From Lewinellaceae bacterium SD302 (lineage in GTDB: Bacteria; Bacteroidota; Bacteroidia; Chitinophagales; Saprospiraceae), in contig PDLQ01000043.1 in the NCBI GenBank assembly GCA_002591745.1, positions 1 through 35,621 on the forward strand: 35,621 nucleotides of DNA, given 5' to 3'. The notes below the pieces were generated by a model. It ran no database searches. It worked only from the letters and a program-made list of their open reading frames with translations, and had not been told where the DNA came from. Positions within the stretch are counted from its first letter, which is position 1. Every line of letters begins with the position of its first letter. Both the position numbers and the translations under genes were made by a program. Below, piece after piece: positions 1 through 7,163 of the stretch.

Positions 1-416
1 ATAATTTCTTCGACAACTGCCCACCTCTTGCGAGGCAGCTGCCAAAAAATTATACATTTGATCTTTTCGAATAAGTAATGATACAAAGCTAAAGGACGAT
101 CGCTGAAGCGATCTTTTGGTAAGGTAGCGGACATGCCTGGAATTAGCAAAACCCTCGGGCTGATTTATTAGGTTCGTACTTGCGGTTTTCAGCGTAAAAA
201 TCCTTCTCTCTAACTGCTTCTGCATGTCTTAATGTCCGGAGCGAATACTTTACCGTAGACACTAAGAACTATAATTAGCAAGCCCAGGGTAGTAATTACC
301 AGGAAAGATGCTGGTTCCTTCCCCAAAAGGAGCGCAGCGACGTCCAAAAGCGAAGCGTCCAAAAGCGCGCAGCGCGTCTACAAGCCACAGGCGTCTACCA
401 GGCCAACGGCCGTCCA
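1..416. other. Gene-free left edge with hairpin repeats
   Basis: No convincing gene is visible on either strand. The stretch holds one isolated hairpin unit at 91-119 and an array of hairpin units at about 321-416 that abuts the stop codon of the serine hydrolase. The middle part (120-300) shows nothing I can name. No tRNA-like T-arm or cloverleaf was found by eye. Confidence 0.7.
91..119. repeat. Isolated GGACG-hairpin unit
   Basis: The stem GATCGC (98-103) and GCGATC (108-113) closes a TGAA loop. It is preceded by AAAGGACG and followed by TTTTGG. The same GGACG-hairpin-TTTTGG layout occurs in the array at 321-416 (read on the minus strand) and in the tandem array at the right end. With its T-run it could act as a weak intrinsic terminator for a gene to the left of the window. 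That role is inference. Confidence 0.55.
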
Positions 417-435
417 CTACCGAGGAACGAGCGCC
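321..435 (-). repeat. GGACG-hairpin repeat array at the 3' end of the serine hydrolase gene
   Basis: Read on the minus strand, the sequence after the serine hydrolase stop (TAG at 417-419) is a run of GGACG or AGACG boxes. Each box is followed by a small GC hairpin and usually by TTT: GCCG-TTG-GCC, GCC-TGT-GGC, CGCG-CTG-CGCG, GC-TTC-GC, and a last one around TCGCTGCG. The final codons of the gene (GCTCGTTCCTCGG) recur almost identically at 22592-22604 in the murA/CrtA-like array, so the repeat appears to reach into the reading frame. Unit borders are judged by eye. Confidence 0.7.
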
Positions 436-1751
436 TCATAAACAGCGTCCATAATCCGCGGCCGGATATTCAACTGATAGATTTTCCGGCTCAGCCGGTT
501 GGGGTACACCCGGTTACTCAGAAAGATGAAAAGGATTTCGTGTTCGGGGTCGGCCCAGACCAGTGTGCCCGTGTAGCCGCTGTGACCGAAACTTCGCGGA
601 CTTGCCAACTCGGCTACGCTACTGGCTTTGGCATCGTATTCCAGTAAAGGTTTGTCAAAGCCCAGGCCCCGGCGATTGTCGTTTTCGGGAAACTGAACAC
701 GAGTGAAATTGTCGATCGTTGTCTGCTCAAAGTACTGCCGCCCGCCGTAGCTGCCGCCATTGAGCAGCATTTGCCAGAGTTTGGCCAGGTCACGGGCGTT
801 GCTGAACAGGCCGGCATTGGCGCTCACTCCGTCCATCATGGCTGCGCCCTCATCGTGGACAATGCCGTGGAGCAGTTGCATTCGGAAGAAGGTATCCCGC
901 TCGGTCGGTACGATCTGCTCCAATTCGTAGCCCCGCTCCAGGGGGCGATAGCCTAGGGTCTTGGCCCCCAGCGGATCGTAGAAATTTTCCCGCAGGTAAG
1001 ACCGGTAATTCTGTCCGCTGGCCCGCTCCACATAATCTGGTAACAAATAGAAAAGGAGGCCGGAATACTTATACTTCATCTCCTTTTCCAGGGGCGTTTT
1101 TTTAATTGTCCGGAAGATGAACCGCTCCCTGAAACGACGGTGGAGGAAAAGCTCGTCCGTTAGCCGGATCGGAAATCGCCGGGACTGTTTTTTGCGGAGT
1201 GTGCGATTCCGGAAGTTGAAATCATTCACTTTGCTACCTTGCCAGTCCTTCTTCCACGGATAGCGGGCGTGCCCCCGCAAAGTCGCCTGCCAATAAGGTA
1301 CCCATGGCCTGAGCTTTCCCTGGTGTGCCAGTGCTGCCCGTAGCCTGATGGTGTCTTTATCAGTTCCCTTAAAAAGCGGAAAGTAAGTAGATAAGCCAGC
1401 GTCTAAATTCAGCTTTTTTGCCTCGTACTGCTCCATCAGAAACAGCAGCGCCGAACTGGTTTTGGTAATGCTGGCCAGGTCGTAGATGTCGTCATTTCGC
1501 ACTTCACGTATACTGTCGTAGGTATGAAAACCCAGGGTTTCATGCAGTACGATCTTTCCCCGGTGAGCCACCAGCACCTGGGCGCCGGGGAAGGCTTTTT
1601 CGCTGACCCCTTCGGCCAGTATTTGCTGTACGTCCAGTTTTAACTGGGGGTATAGCTCCGGATCGTCTGAGTGGTCAACGAGGGTGTCTTGACTGACTAA
1701 CAAAGTAGCAATGCTGATGGTGAGCAGGAAGCAAAGAGGCCAGCGACGCAT
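417..1751 (-). CDS. Secreted serine hydrolase, class C beta-lactamase/transpeptidase-like fold
   Basis: The 444-aa protein has an N-terminal signal peptide (hydrophobic residues about 5-20). The family signatures are visible: S94-I-T-K97 (nucleophile and general base), Y229-S-G in the position of the Y-x-N motif, and H390-S-G in the position of the K-T-G motif. It resembles the serine-hydrolase domain that many Bacteroidota fuse behind a glycoside hydrolase family 3 domain, but here it stands alone. It is likely periplasmic or envelope-bound. Members act as esterases, DD-peptidases or amidases, and the substrate cannot be told from sequence. The ATG at 1749-1751 is the only start that gives a signal peptide. 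A -7-like box (TACTTTTG on the minus strand, 1775-1782) lies about 24 nt upstream. Its last codons overlap the hairpin repeat array, and codons about 12-19 contain a copy of the dispersed TGCTACTTTG motif. Confidence 0.85.
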   Translation of the reverse strand: MRRWPLCFLLTISIATLLVSQDTLVDHSDDPELYPQLKLDVQQILAEGVSEKAFPGAQVLVAHRGKIVLHETLGFHTYDSIREVRNDDIYDLASITKTSSALLFLMEQYEAKKLNLDAGLSTYFPLFKGTDKDTIRLRAALAHQGKLRPWVPYWQATLRGHARYPWKKDWQGSKVNDFNFRNRTLRKKQSRRFPIRLTDELFLHRRFRERFIFRTIKKTPLEKEMKYKYSGLLFYLLPDYVERASGQNYRSYLRENFYDPLGAKTLGYRPLERGYELEQIVPTERDTFFRMQLLHGIVHDEGAAMMDGVSANAGLFSNARDLAKLWQMLLNGGSYGGRQYFEQTTIDNFTRVQFPENDNRRGLGFDKPLLEYDAKASSVAELASPRSFGHSGYTGTLVWADPEHEILFIFLSNRVYPNRLSRKIYQLNIRPRIMDAVYEALVPR

Positions 1752-1845
1752 GGGGAATGGACTTGGTGAGATAACAAAAGTAGCAGGTTTGTAACAAAAG
1801 GATTATCTAACCCAATCGGCCAACCTCTCCGCCGACCAAATGTTA

Positions 1846-1853
1846 TATCTTCA
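1846..1853 (+). promoter_or_regulatory. Possible -7 element of lpdA
   Basis: TATCTTCA resembles the Bacteroidota -7 box TANNTTTG (6 of 8 positions) and lies about 38 nt before the lpdA start. I see no matching TTTG box at the usual distance, so this is weak. Confidence 0.3.
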
Positions 1854-1890
1854 CGCCGCGTTTAATTAAGCGGTTTCAACATTAACATCT

Positions 1891-3294
1891 ATGAAATACG
1901 ATCTCACCATTATCGGTTCCGGCCCCGGCGGTTATGTGGCAGCCATTCGCGCGGCTCAATTGGGCATGAAAGTAGCACTGGTCGAGCGGTACAATAGCCT
2001 GGGCGGCACTTGCCTGAACGTTGGCTGTATTCCCTCCAAGGCGCTGCTGGACAGTTCCGAGCATTACCACGCCGCCCACGAGCGCTTCGAAGAGCACGGC
2101 ATTGAGCTCAAAGACCTGAAAGTGAATATGCCGCAAATGATCAAGCGGAAGAACGATGTGGTTTCCGCCACCGTGAAGGGCGTTCAGTTTCTGATGAAGA
2201 AAAATAAGGTAGACGTTCATTACGGTCACGGTACCTTTCTTGGCCCCAACAAAGTGAAGGTAGCCATGAACGAGGGCGACGATATTGAGATCGAAAGCGA
2301 TAAGTTCATCATTGCCACGGGCTCCAAGCCTATCACCCCGGCTTTCATGAACTACGATAAAAAACGGGTCATTACCAGCACCGAAGCCCTGAACATCGAC
2401 GAAGTGCCCAAGCGCATGGTTATTGTCGGCGGTGGCGTTATCGGACTGGAACTGGGCAGTGTTTTCGCCCGCCTCGGCACGGAAGTGGAGGTAGTGGAAT
2501 TCCAGGCCAGCATTATCCCGACGATGGATAAAGATTGTGGCAAGGAATTGATGCGTGCCTTGAAAAAGACCGGTGTCAAGTTCCACCTAAAGCACGCGGT
2601 GACCGACGTGATCAACAACGGAGACAGTGTCACCGTAAAAGTTGATAAGCGCGACAGCGACACCAAGCTGGAAATCGAAGCAGATTACTGCCTCATTGCC
2701 ATTGGCCGTAAGCCTTACACCGATAATCTCGGACTGGAAGCCGCCGGTGTTCAACTCAACGAAAAGGGGCAAGTGATCGTCGACGACCATTTGCAAACCA
2801 GCGTCCCTAATATCTACGCTATTGGCGACGTAATCAAAGGTGCGATGCTGGCCCACAAGGCCGAGGAAGAAGGTGTCTTCGTAGCGGAATACATGGCTGG
2901 CCAGCGGCCGCACATCGATTATAACCTCATTCCCGGTGTAGTTTACACCTGGCCGGAAGTAGCTGCCGTGGGTGAAACCGAGCAACAGCTCAAGGACCGT
3001 GGGGTAGAATACAAGTCTGGTAAATTTCCTTTCAAAGCCTTGGGCCGCGCCCGTGCCAGTATGGATATCGAGGGTATGGTCAAAGTACTCAGTGATGCCA
3101 AGACGGACGAGATCCTCGGTGTCCACATGGTTGGTCCACGTACTGCCGACATGATCGCCGAAGCCGTAGCCCTGATGGAGTTCCGCGCCAGCGCCGAGGA
3201 TGCCGCCCGCATGAGCCATGCCCACCCCACTTACACGGAGGCCTTCAAGGAAGCTGCTCTGGCGGCTACGGGAGACCGGGCGCTGCACGTTTAA
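1891..3294 (+). CDS. lpdA: Dihydrolipoyl dehydrogenase (E3)
   Basis: This 467-aa flavoprotein disulfide reductase reoxidises dihydrolipoamide with NAD+ in the pyruvate and 2-oxoglutarate dehydrogenase complexes and in glycine cleavage. It shows the N-terminal FAD dinucleotide fold (GSGPGG, residues 9-14), the redox-active pair C41/C46 in GGTCLNVGCIPSK, a second NAD-binding fold (VGGGVIGLELG, about residue 180), the AIGD FAD motif (about residue 310), and the C-terminal catalytic H-x-H-P-T-x-x-E motif (residues 443-450). Length and motifs are normal. No E1 or E2 gene is adjacent, so it probably serves several complexes encoded elsewhere. A run of 9-bp repeats starts a few bases after its stop codon. 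Confidence 0.97.
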   Translation: MKYDLTIIGSGPGGYVAAIRAAQLGMKVALVERYNSLGGTCLNVGCIPSKALLDSSEHYHAAHERFEEHGIELKDLKVNMPQMIKRKNDVVSATVKGVQFLMKKNKVDVHYGHGTFLGPNKVKVAMNEGDDIEIESDKFIIATGSKPITPAFMNYDKKRVITSTEALNIDEVPKRMVIVGGGVIGLELGSVFARLGTEVEVVEFQASIIPTMDKDCGKELMRALKKTGVKFHLKHAVTDVINNGDSVTVKVDKRDSDTKLEIEADYCLIAIGRKPYTDNLGLEAAGVQLNEKGQVIVDDHLQTSVPNIYAIGDVIKGAMLAHKAEEEGVFVAEYMAGQRPHIDYNLIPGVVYTWPEVAAVGETEQQLKDRGVEYKSGKFPFKALGRARASMDIEGMVKVLSDAKTDEILGVHMVGPRTADMIAEAVALMEFRASAEDAARMSHAHPTYTEAFKEAALAATGDRALHV

Positions 3295-3301
3295 AGTATA
3301 C

Positions 3302-3337
3302 CGCAAGAACCGCAAGAACCGCAAGAACCGCAAGAGG
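3302..3337. repeat. 9-bp tandem repeat (CGCAAGAAC), about four copies
   Basis: Three exact copies of CGCAAGAAC and a fourth diverging copy lie 8 nt after the lpdA stop codon. A short inverted pair follows, CACAAGT (3338-3344) and ACTTGTG (3377-3383), which could fold into a stem. No function is evident. Confidence 0.85.
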
Positions 3338-3416
3338 CACAAGTGGACACCAAGGGATAGGTCTTCCTAAATGCCAACTTGTGTTTCTTGTGAGCTTGTG
3401 ACTTCCTCATCGCGCT

Positions 3417-4130
3417 ATGTCTTTTCAAAATCGCAGCCGTGGCCCCAATCCTCAGGATATCTCCAGCTTCGGTCCGTCGGCTGTTCCCGATCTCCGTTTA
3501 GCCGCGGATGATTACGGCTATCTGCAAAGCCGGGGCTATGGGCACAAATCGACCACCAAGATCGTTGGCGATCGCTACGGACTCAATACCCGGCAGCGGA
3601 CGGCCCTGCAGAGAATCGGCGCGGGGAAGCAAGAAATTGATTTGCGGGCCGGTAAAGCGGTGCGGCCGAATGGACTGACCGGTCGTTCAATCGCTATCGA
3701 CGGTTTTAATCTGCTCATCAGCCTGGAGAGTGCGCTGTCCGGCGGCTTTATTTTTAAGTGCCGTGACGGGGCTTACCGCGACATGGCAAGTATATCTGGT
3801 TCTTACAAAAGGGTAAAGCAGACGACCAGTTCCATTGAAATGGTGGCCGATTATTTATTGTCCGCTTCCCCGGCCACCATCAGCTGGTATTTGGATGCAC
3901 CGATCTCCAACAGTGGACGGTTAGCTACTTTGATCCGGGAAATCGGAGAGCAAAAAGGGGTGAGTTGGTCGGTAGAGTTGGTGGCCGACCCGGACCGGAC
4001 GATCATTAGCCTGCCCCAAATTATAGCAATCTCCTCCGACAGTTGGGTAATGGACGGGAGTGCAGCCTGGTTTAACCTGATGGAGGCGATTTTGGCTGAC
4101 ATAGAAGCAGTGCGGGTGGTGGAAGTATAA
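3417..4130 (+). CDS. DUF434 domain protein
   Basis: The 237-aa cytosolic protein has no signal peptide or membrane segment. The N-terminal part (about 20-80) matches the DUF434 pattern I know (DLRLAADDYGYLQSRGY followed by a basic stretch ending in R-Q-R-T-A-L-Q-R). The rest (about 90-230) has the form of a nucleotide- or nuclease-type fold, including AIDGFNLLISLES, WYLDAPISNSG and a conserved aspartate pair. The function of the family is not established. It follows lpdA on the same strand after a repeat-filled gap and is probably transcribed independently. The family assignment rests on recognition of the pattern, not on a search. Confidence 0.8.
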   Translation: MSFQNRSRGPNPQDISSFGPSAVPDLRLAADDYGYLQSRGYGHKSTTKIVGDRYGLNTRQRTALQRIGAGKQEIDLRAGKAVRPNGLTGRSIAIDGFNLLISLESALSGGFIFKCRDGAYRDMASISGSYKRVKQTTSSIEMVADYLLSASPATISWYLDAPISNSGRLATLIREIGEQKGVSWSVELVADPDRTIISLPQIIAISSDSWVMDGSAAWFNLMEAILADIEAVRVVEV

Positions 4131-4270
4131 AGGAAATCAATACCAGAAGCTCACAAAAATCTCAAATAAGCACGAGTATGCGCCCTTGGCAGCATAAGAC
4201 TACAATACTAAATAATGACTACTCGTTTGTATAAGCTCGTGCTCCCTGGTGGTTTTAAAGTGATCAACGG

Positions 4271-4308
4271 ATAAAGCCCCCGCTCCAAACCAGGAACGGG
4301 GGCTTTAT
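4271..4308 (-). terminator. Intrinsic terminator of rpmH
   Basis: A 12-bp perfect stem, ATAAAGCCCCCG (4271-4282) with CGGGGGCTTTAT (4297-4308), encloses a 14-nt loop that can add three more pairs. It lies 26 nt after the rpmH stop codon. The stem is symmetrical enough to act in both directions, so it may also end transcripts from the DUF434 gene. Confidence 0.85.
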
Positions 4309-4334
4309 TAAGACGAATGCCCGAAGGCATTGGC

Positions 4335-4490
4335 TTACTTCTTGTAAGTAGAGTCGCTTACGGTCAGCTTGGCGCGGCCTTTGGCACGACGGCGGGCCAA
4401 AACCTTACGACCGTTCTTGGAACTCATGCGGGAGCGGAAACCGTGCTTGTTGACGCGCTTGCGCTTGGATGGTTGGTACGTTCTTTTCAT
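4335..4490 (-). CDS. rpmH: 50S ribosomal protein L34 (bL34)
   Basis: The 51-residue, strongly basic protein starts [20 protein letters not shown] and continues with the family hallmark [19 protein letters not shown]. It ends in a slightly extended tail (VSDSTYKK). bL34 is a small late-assembly protein of the large ribosomal subunit. The ATG lies at 4488-4490. A good promoter is present upstream and a strong terminator downstream, so it is monocistronic. In many bacteria rpmH sits beside rnpA; no rnpA is visible here. Being short, the gene is easily missed by ORF length filters. Confidence 0.97.
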   Translation of the reverse strand: MKRTYQPSKRKRVNKHGFRSRMSSKNGRKVLARRRAKGRAKLTVSDSTYKK

Positions 4491-4551
4491 TTTATCTGAT
4501 GTTTAGCCAGGCTTGCAACTGCCAGCCAACGGGATTTTCTAAAACGGAGGG

Positions 4552-4583
4552 CAAAGGTAAGCGATTCTATTTTCCTGGGCAAG
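4552..4583 (-). promoter_or_regulatory. Promoter of rpmH
   Basis: On the minus strand a CTTG box (4580-4583) is followed after 20 nt by TACCTTTG (4552-4559), matching the Bacteroidota sigma consensus TTTG-N19-21-TANNTTTG except for one base in the -33 box. It implies a 5' leader of about 55 nt. Confidence 0.65.
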
Positions 4584-4717
4584 GATTGGCTTGGACTTTT
4601 TTATTCTTGAAGAAAGCACTCATTTTCGGGGTAAGATTGTCCGTAGTTGTTGGCATTATGGGGATTACAAACATTGCTACTTTGCTAGCCATAAAAGATG
4701 GATAAGTAACTATCACC

Positions 4718-4725
4718 TATCTTTG
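4718..4725 (+). promoter_or_regulatory. -7 element of the M42 peptidase gene
   Basis: TATCTTTG fits TANNTTTG exactly and lies 27 nt before the ATG at 4753. No clear TTTG box occurs 19-21 nt upstream. A copy of the dispersed TGCTACTTTG motif lies at 4675-4684. Confidence 0.5.
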
Positions 4726-4752
4726 CGCTCCACAATACCAAATAATCAGTCT

Positions 4753-5853
4753 ATGATCGCCGTCGATCTCCTTAAACGCATTTGTGAAGCTCCCGGAGTT
4801 TCGGGTTTCGAGCAACGCATCCGTGCCCTCGTTTTGCAAGAAATTAAAGGACTGGTGGACGAAGTGGAGATCGATAACATGGGGAACGTCATGGCCATCC
4901 GCCGCGGGAAGAGCGATAAGCGTGTAATGGTCGCTGCCCACATGGACGAGATCGGCTTCATTGTTAACCATATTGACGAAGACGGCTTCATTCGCTTCCT
5001 CCCCCTGGGTGGATTCGACCCCAAGACCCTGACCGCCCAGCGAGTGATTGTACACGGTGAACAGGACCTGGTGGGGGTGATGGGCACCAAGCCTATCCAC
5101 ATCATGAAGCCCGAAGAACGCAGCAAAGCCGTGCCGCTGACGGACTATTTCATCGATATGGGTATGAGTAAAGCCGAACTGAGCAAATATGTCGGCGTAG
5201 GCGACCCCATAACCCGTGAACGTGAAATGATTGAGATCGGCGATTGTGTCAACTCCAAATCGTTGGACAATCGCGTTTCCGTCTTTATCCTCATCGAAAC
5301 CCTGCGTAAGCTGAAAGGGCAGGAATTGCCTCACGACCTCTACGCGGTCTTTACCGTGCAGGAAGAAGTTGGTCTGCGGGGTGCCATCAGTAGTGCTCAC
5401 CTGATTGACCCGGACTTCGGGTTCGGACTGGACGTGACCATCGCTTACGATGTGCCCGGCTCCCAGGCCCACGAAAACGTGACCAAGTTGGGTAAAGGCG
5501 CGGCCATTAAGGTACTGGACGGCTCGGTGATCAGCGATTACCGGATGGTCAATTACCTGAAACATTGCGCCGAAACGGAAGGTATTGACTACCAGCTGGA
5601 GCTACTGCCCGCCGGAGGCACGGATACTGCCGGCGTACAACGATCCGGTAAAAAAGGTAGTATCGCCGGGGCCGTTTCAATTCCGTTGCGTCATATGCAC
5701 CAGAGTACTGAAATGGCGAACAAGGAGGATATTTCTGCCTGTATCGATCTGTTGAGCAGCGCCCTGACCAAGCTCGACGGCTTCAACTGGAGTTTTGAAA
5801 ATGTGCGGCACCGTAAAACCGGTGAAGGTTCTTCCGAGATCTTTGATTTTTAA
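4753..5853 (+). CDS. M42 family metallopeptidase (glutamyl/PepA-type aminopeptidase)
   Basis: The 366-aa protein belongs to the M42 family of cytosolic, dinuclear-metal aminopeptidases, which form large tetrahedral dodecamers and trim peptides. Visible signatures are H63-M-D65-E-I-G (first metal ligand), the SLDNRVSVF aspartate bridging the metals, TVQEEVGLRG (the catalytic Glu-Glu pair), DVTIAYDVPG, and HMHQSTEM near the C terminus (metal His). The frame is open upstream to 4591, but the ATG at 4753 was chosen for three reasons: the family starts directly with the LLKRICEAPGVSGFE segment, the upstream extension is unlike the family, and a -7 box at 4718-4725 lies inside that extension. Confidence 0.92.
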   Translation: MIAVDLLKRICEAPGVSGFEQRIRALVLQEIKGLVDEVEIDNMGNVMAIRRGKSDKRVMVAAHMDEIGFIVNHIDEDGFIRFLPLGGFDPKTLTAQRVIVHGEQDLVGVMGTKPIHIMKPEERSKAVPLTDYFIDMGMSKAELSKYVGVGDPITREREMIEIGDCVNSKSLDNRVSVFILIETLRKLKGQELPHDLYAVFTVQEEVGLRGAISSAHLIDPDFGFGLDVTIAYDVPGSQAHENVTKLGKGAAIKVLDGSVISDYRMVNYLKHCAETEGIDYQLELLPAGGTDTAGVQRSGKKGSIAGAVSIPLRHMHQSTEMANKEDISACIDLLSSALTKLDGFNWSFENVRHRKTGEGSSEIFDF

Positions 5854-6098
5854 ATCAAGGATGAATTGCGATTTCGCTACCGTTAGGGAGGGATACGTCA
5901 CTTTCTCGCGTAACCCGCAGGGAATGGACTGCTGGTTGGCCATTGACTCTCCGTCAGGAGTGTATTGCATTTTACCATGAGCAGCTCCGGTGGCTTCCCC
6001 GCTTACCGTACAAGTCGCCTTTTACCGTATTTCCAGGCAGTGAGTGAAGCGAACAAGCAGTTAAGCGTCTACCTTATTCCAATAAAAGAATATACAAG

Positions 6099-6344
6099 AT
6101 GCCCTGGACCGAAGCGGATAACCGACTAACCGAGATTTACAAATTTGAGGATTTCAAGCAAGCCTTTTCCTTCATGACCGAAGTGGCTGACGCTGCCGAA
6201 GCCGCCAATCACCATCCTAAATGGACCAATGTTTACAATGTGGTGGAAATTGAACTGACGACCCACGATGCAGATAATACGGTGACGGAAAAAGACCGTG
6301 ACCTGGCGGAGAAAATCGACCGGATTTACGCGCGTTGGTCTTAA
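6099..6344 (+). CDS. 4a-hydroxytetrahydrobiopterin dehydratase (pterin-4a-carbinolamine dehydratase)
   Basis: The 81-aa protein has the PCD/DCoH fold signature: E-A-A-N-H38-H39-P-x-W-x-N-V-Y, then T-T-H56-D, then a C-terminal D-R-D-L-A helix. The enzyme dehydrates the 4a-carbinolamine formed by pterin-dependent hydroxylases, such as phenylalanine hydroxylase, so the cofactor can be recycled. No hydroxylase gene lies in the window. The start is the ATG at 6099, and the length suits the compact bacterial form that begins just before the first helix. It stands alone between two intergenic gaps. Confidence 0.9.
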   Translation: MPWTEADNRLTEIYKFEDFKQAFSFMTEVADAAEAANHHPKWTNVYNVVEIELTTHDADNTVTEKDRDLAEKIDRIYARWS

Positions 6345-6376
6345 TTTGAAATCAGGAACAAGAGCGCTATGATTTA

Positions 6377-6537
6377 GGAAACAGGAGCCGGCATGACAGA
6401 CGACCGCGCCTGCAGTCTAATCTGAGTAGGAATAGAACGTAGCGTATGACCTTACCTATGGAGCGCGAAACGCTCGGCTCTTATCTCCAAAAGCCGAGGG
6501 GGCATGGCAACCAAAGGCGATCCTATTTCCTGTTTCC
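6377..6537. repeat. Inverted-repeat-bounded structured region after gmk
   Basis: GGAAACAGGA (6377-6386) and TCCTGTTTCC (6528-6537) are perfect inverted copies. Between them lie two smaller hairpins: GAGCG-CGAAA-CGCTC near 6461 and CTCGGCT...AGCCGAG just after it. The right arm is inside the last codons of gmk (L-G-N-R-K-stop). The hairpins may serve as the gmk 3' end, but no T-run is present. Confidence 0.55.
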
Positions 6538-7107
6538 AAGAAAGTTTGCCGTCAGCACCTCCGCCTCGTCCAGGGTCGTTTTCAATACGTCATTCACCAG
6601 AATCCGGTCAAAGTTATTGGCGTAACCGAGTTCTTCGGCCGAGCGATCGAAGCGGGCTTTCAGGCTGGCTTCGTCCTCCGTACTGCGTTTGCGGAGACGC
6701 TCGAAGAGAATTTCTTTACTCGGTGGAGCGACGAATACCGCCAGACTGTTTTCTGGATAGAACTTCTTCAGGTTGGTGGCACCTTTTACTTCGATATCGA
6801 AAACGATGGTTTTGTCTAAGGCCCAGATGCGCTCTACTTCACTGTAGAGCGTGCCGTAAAAGCGGCCGGGATAAACTTCTTCGTATTCCACGAATTCACC
6901 ATTGGCGATACGGGTTGTGAAGTCTTCCGGCTCCAGGAAGTGATAGTCGATACCGTCAGTTTCGCCGGGGCGAGGCGGCCGGGTAGTGGCAGAAACGGAA
7001 AAGCCCAATTGCGGGAAATGCTTGAGTAGATGTCGGACAACCGTGGTCTTGCCGGCTCCGGAGGGGGCAGTGAAGATAAGGATCTTGCCGGTTGGGGTAT
7101 GTGACAT
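6523..7107 (-). CDS. gmk: Guanylate kinase
   Basis: The 194-aa enzyme phosphorylates GMP to GDP with ATP. Its P-loop is APSGAGKTT (residues 14-22). The GMP-binding segments SATTRPPRPGE and the Y-H-F-L lid region follow, then the E-x-V-Y-P-G-R-F-Y-G-T segment. The frame extends to a GTG at 7164 that overlaps the yicC stop codon, but I chose the ATG at 7105-7107 because family members begin only a few residues before the K-x-x-I-F-T-A-P strand. It is transcribed after yicC, a neighbourhood shared by many bacteria. Confidence 0.95.
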   Translation of the reverse strand: MSHTPTGKILIFTAPSGAGKTTVVRHLLKHFPQLGFSVSATTRPPRPGETDGIDYHFLEPEDFTTRIANGEFVEYEEVYPGRFYGTLYSEVERIWALDKTIVFDIEVKGATNLKKFYPENSLAVFVAPPSKEILFERLRKRSTEDEASLKARFDRSAEELGYANNFDRILVNDVLKTTLDEAEVLTANFLGNRK

Positions 7108-7163
7108 GTTTAGTTGATTAGAAGTTGGGACGGGCGAAGCCTTGCTAAAGCGAGGAACAGGCA

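Noticed and set aside
2587..3342. Long minus-strand frame starting M-C-L-L-R-F-L-R-F-L-R-F-L-R
   Set aside because: It is antisense to lpdA, and its repetitive start is only the translation of the 9-bp tandem repeat.
3923..3932. AGCTACTTTG inside the DUF434 gene, and GGCTACTTTG inside mutL (32576-32585), as further motif copies
   Set aside because: Nine of ten matches within coding sequence, with unrelated flanks; both are probably coincidental.
4317..4499. 60-codon plus-strand frame over the rpmH locus
   Set aside because: The opposite strand encodes a clear ribosomal protein L34, so this is its shadow.
4675..4684. TGCTACTTTG motif as an ordinary promoter -7 box
   Set aside because: The spacing TA-C-TTTG is one base short of TANNTTTG, several copies point away from any gene, and proper -7 boxes exist nearby (for example 4718-4725).
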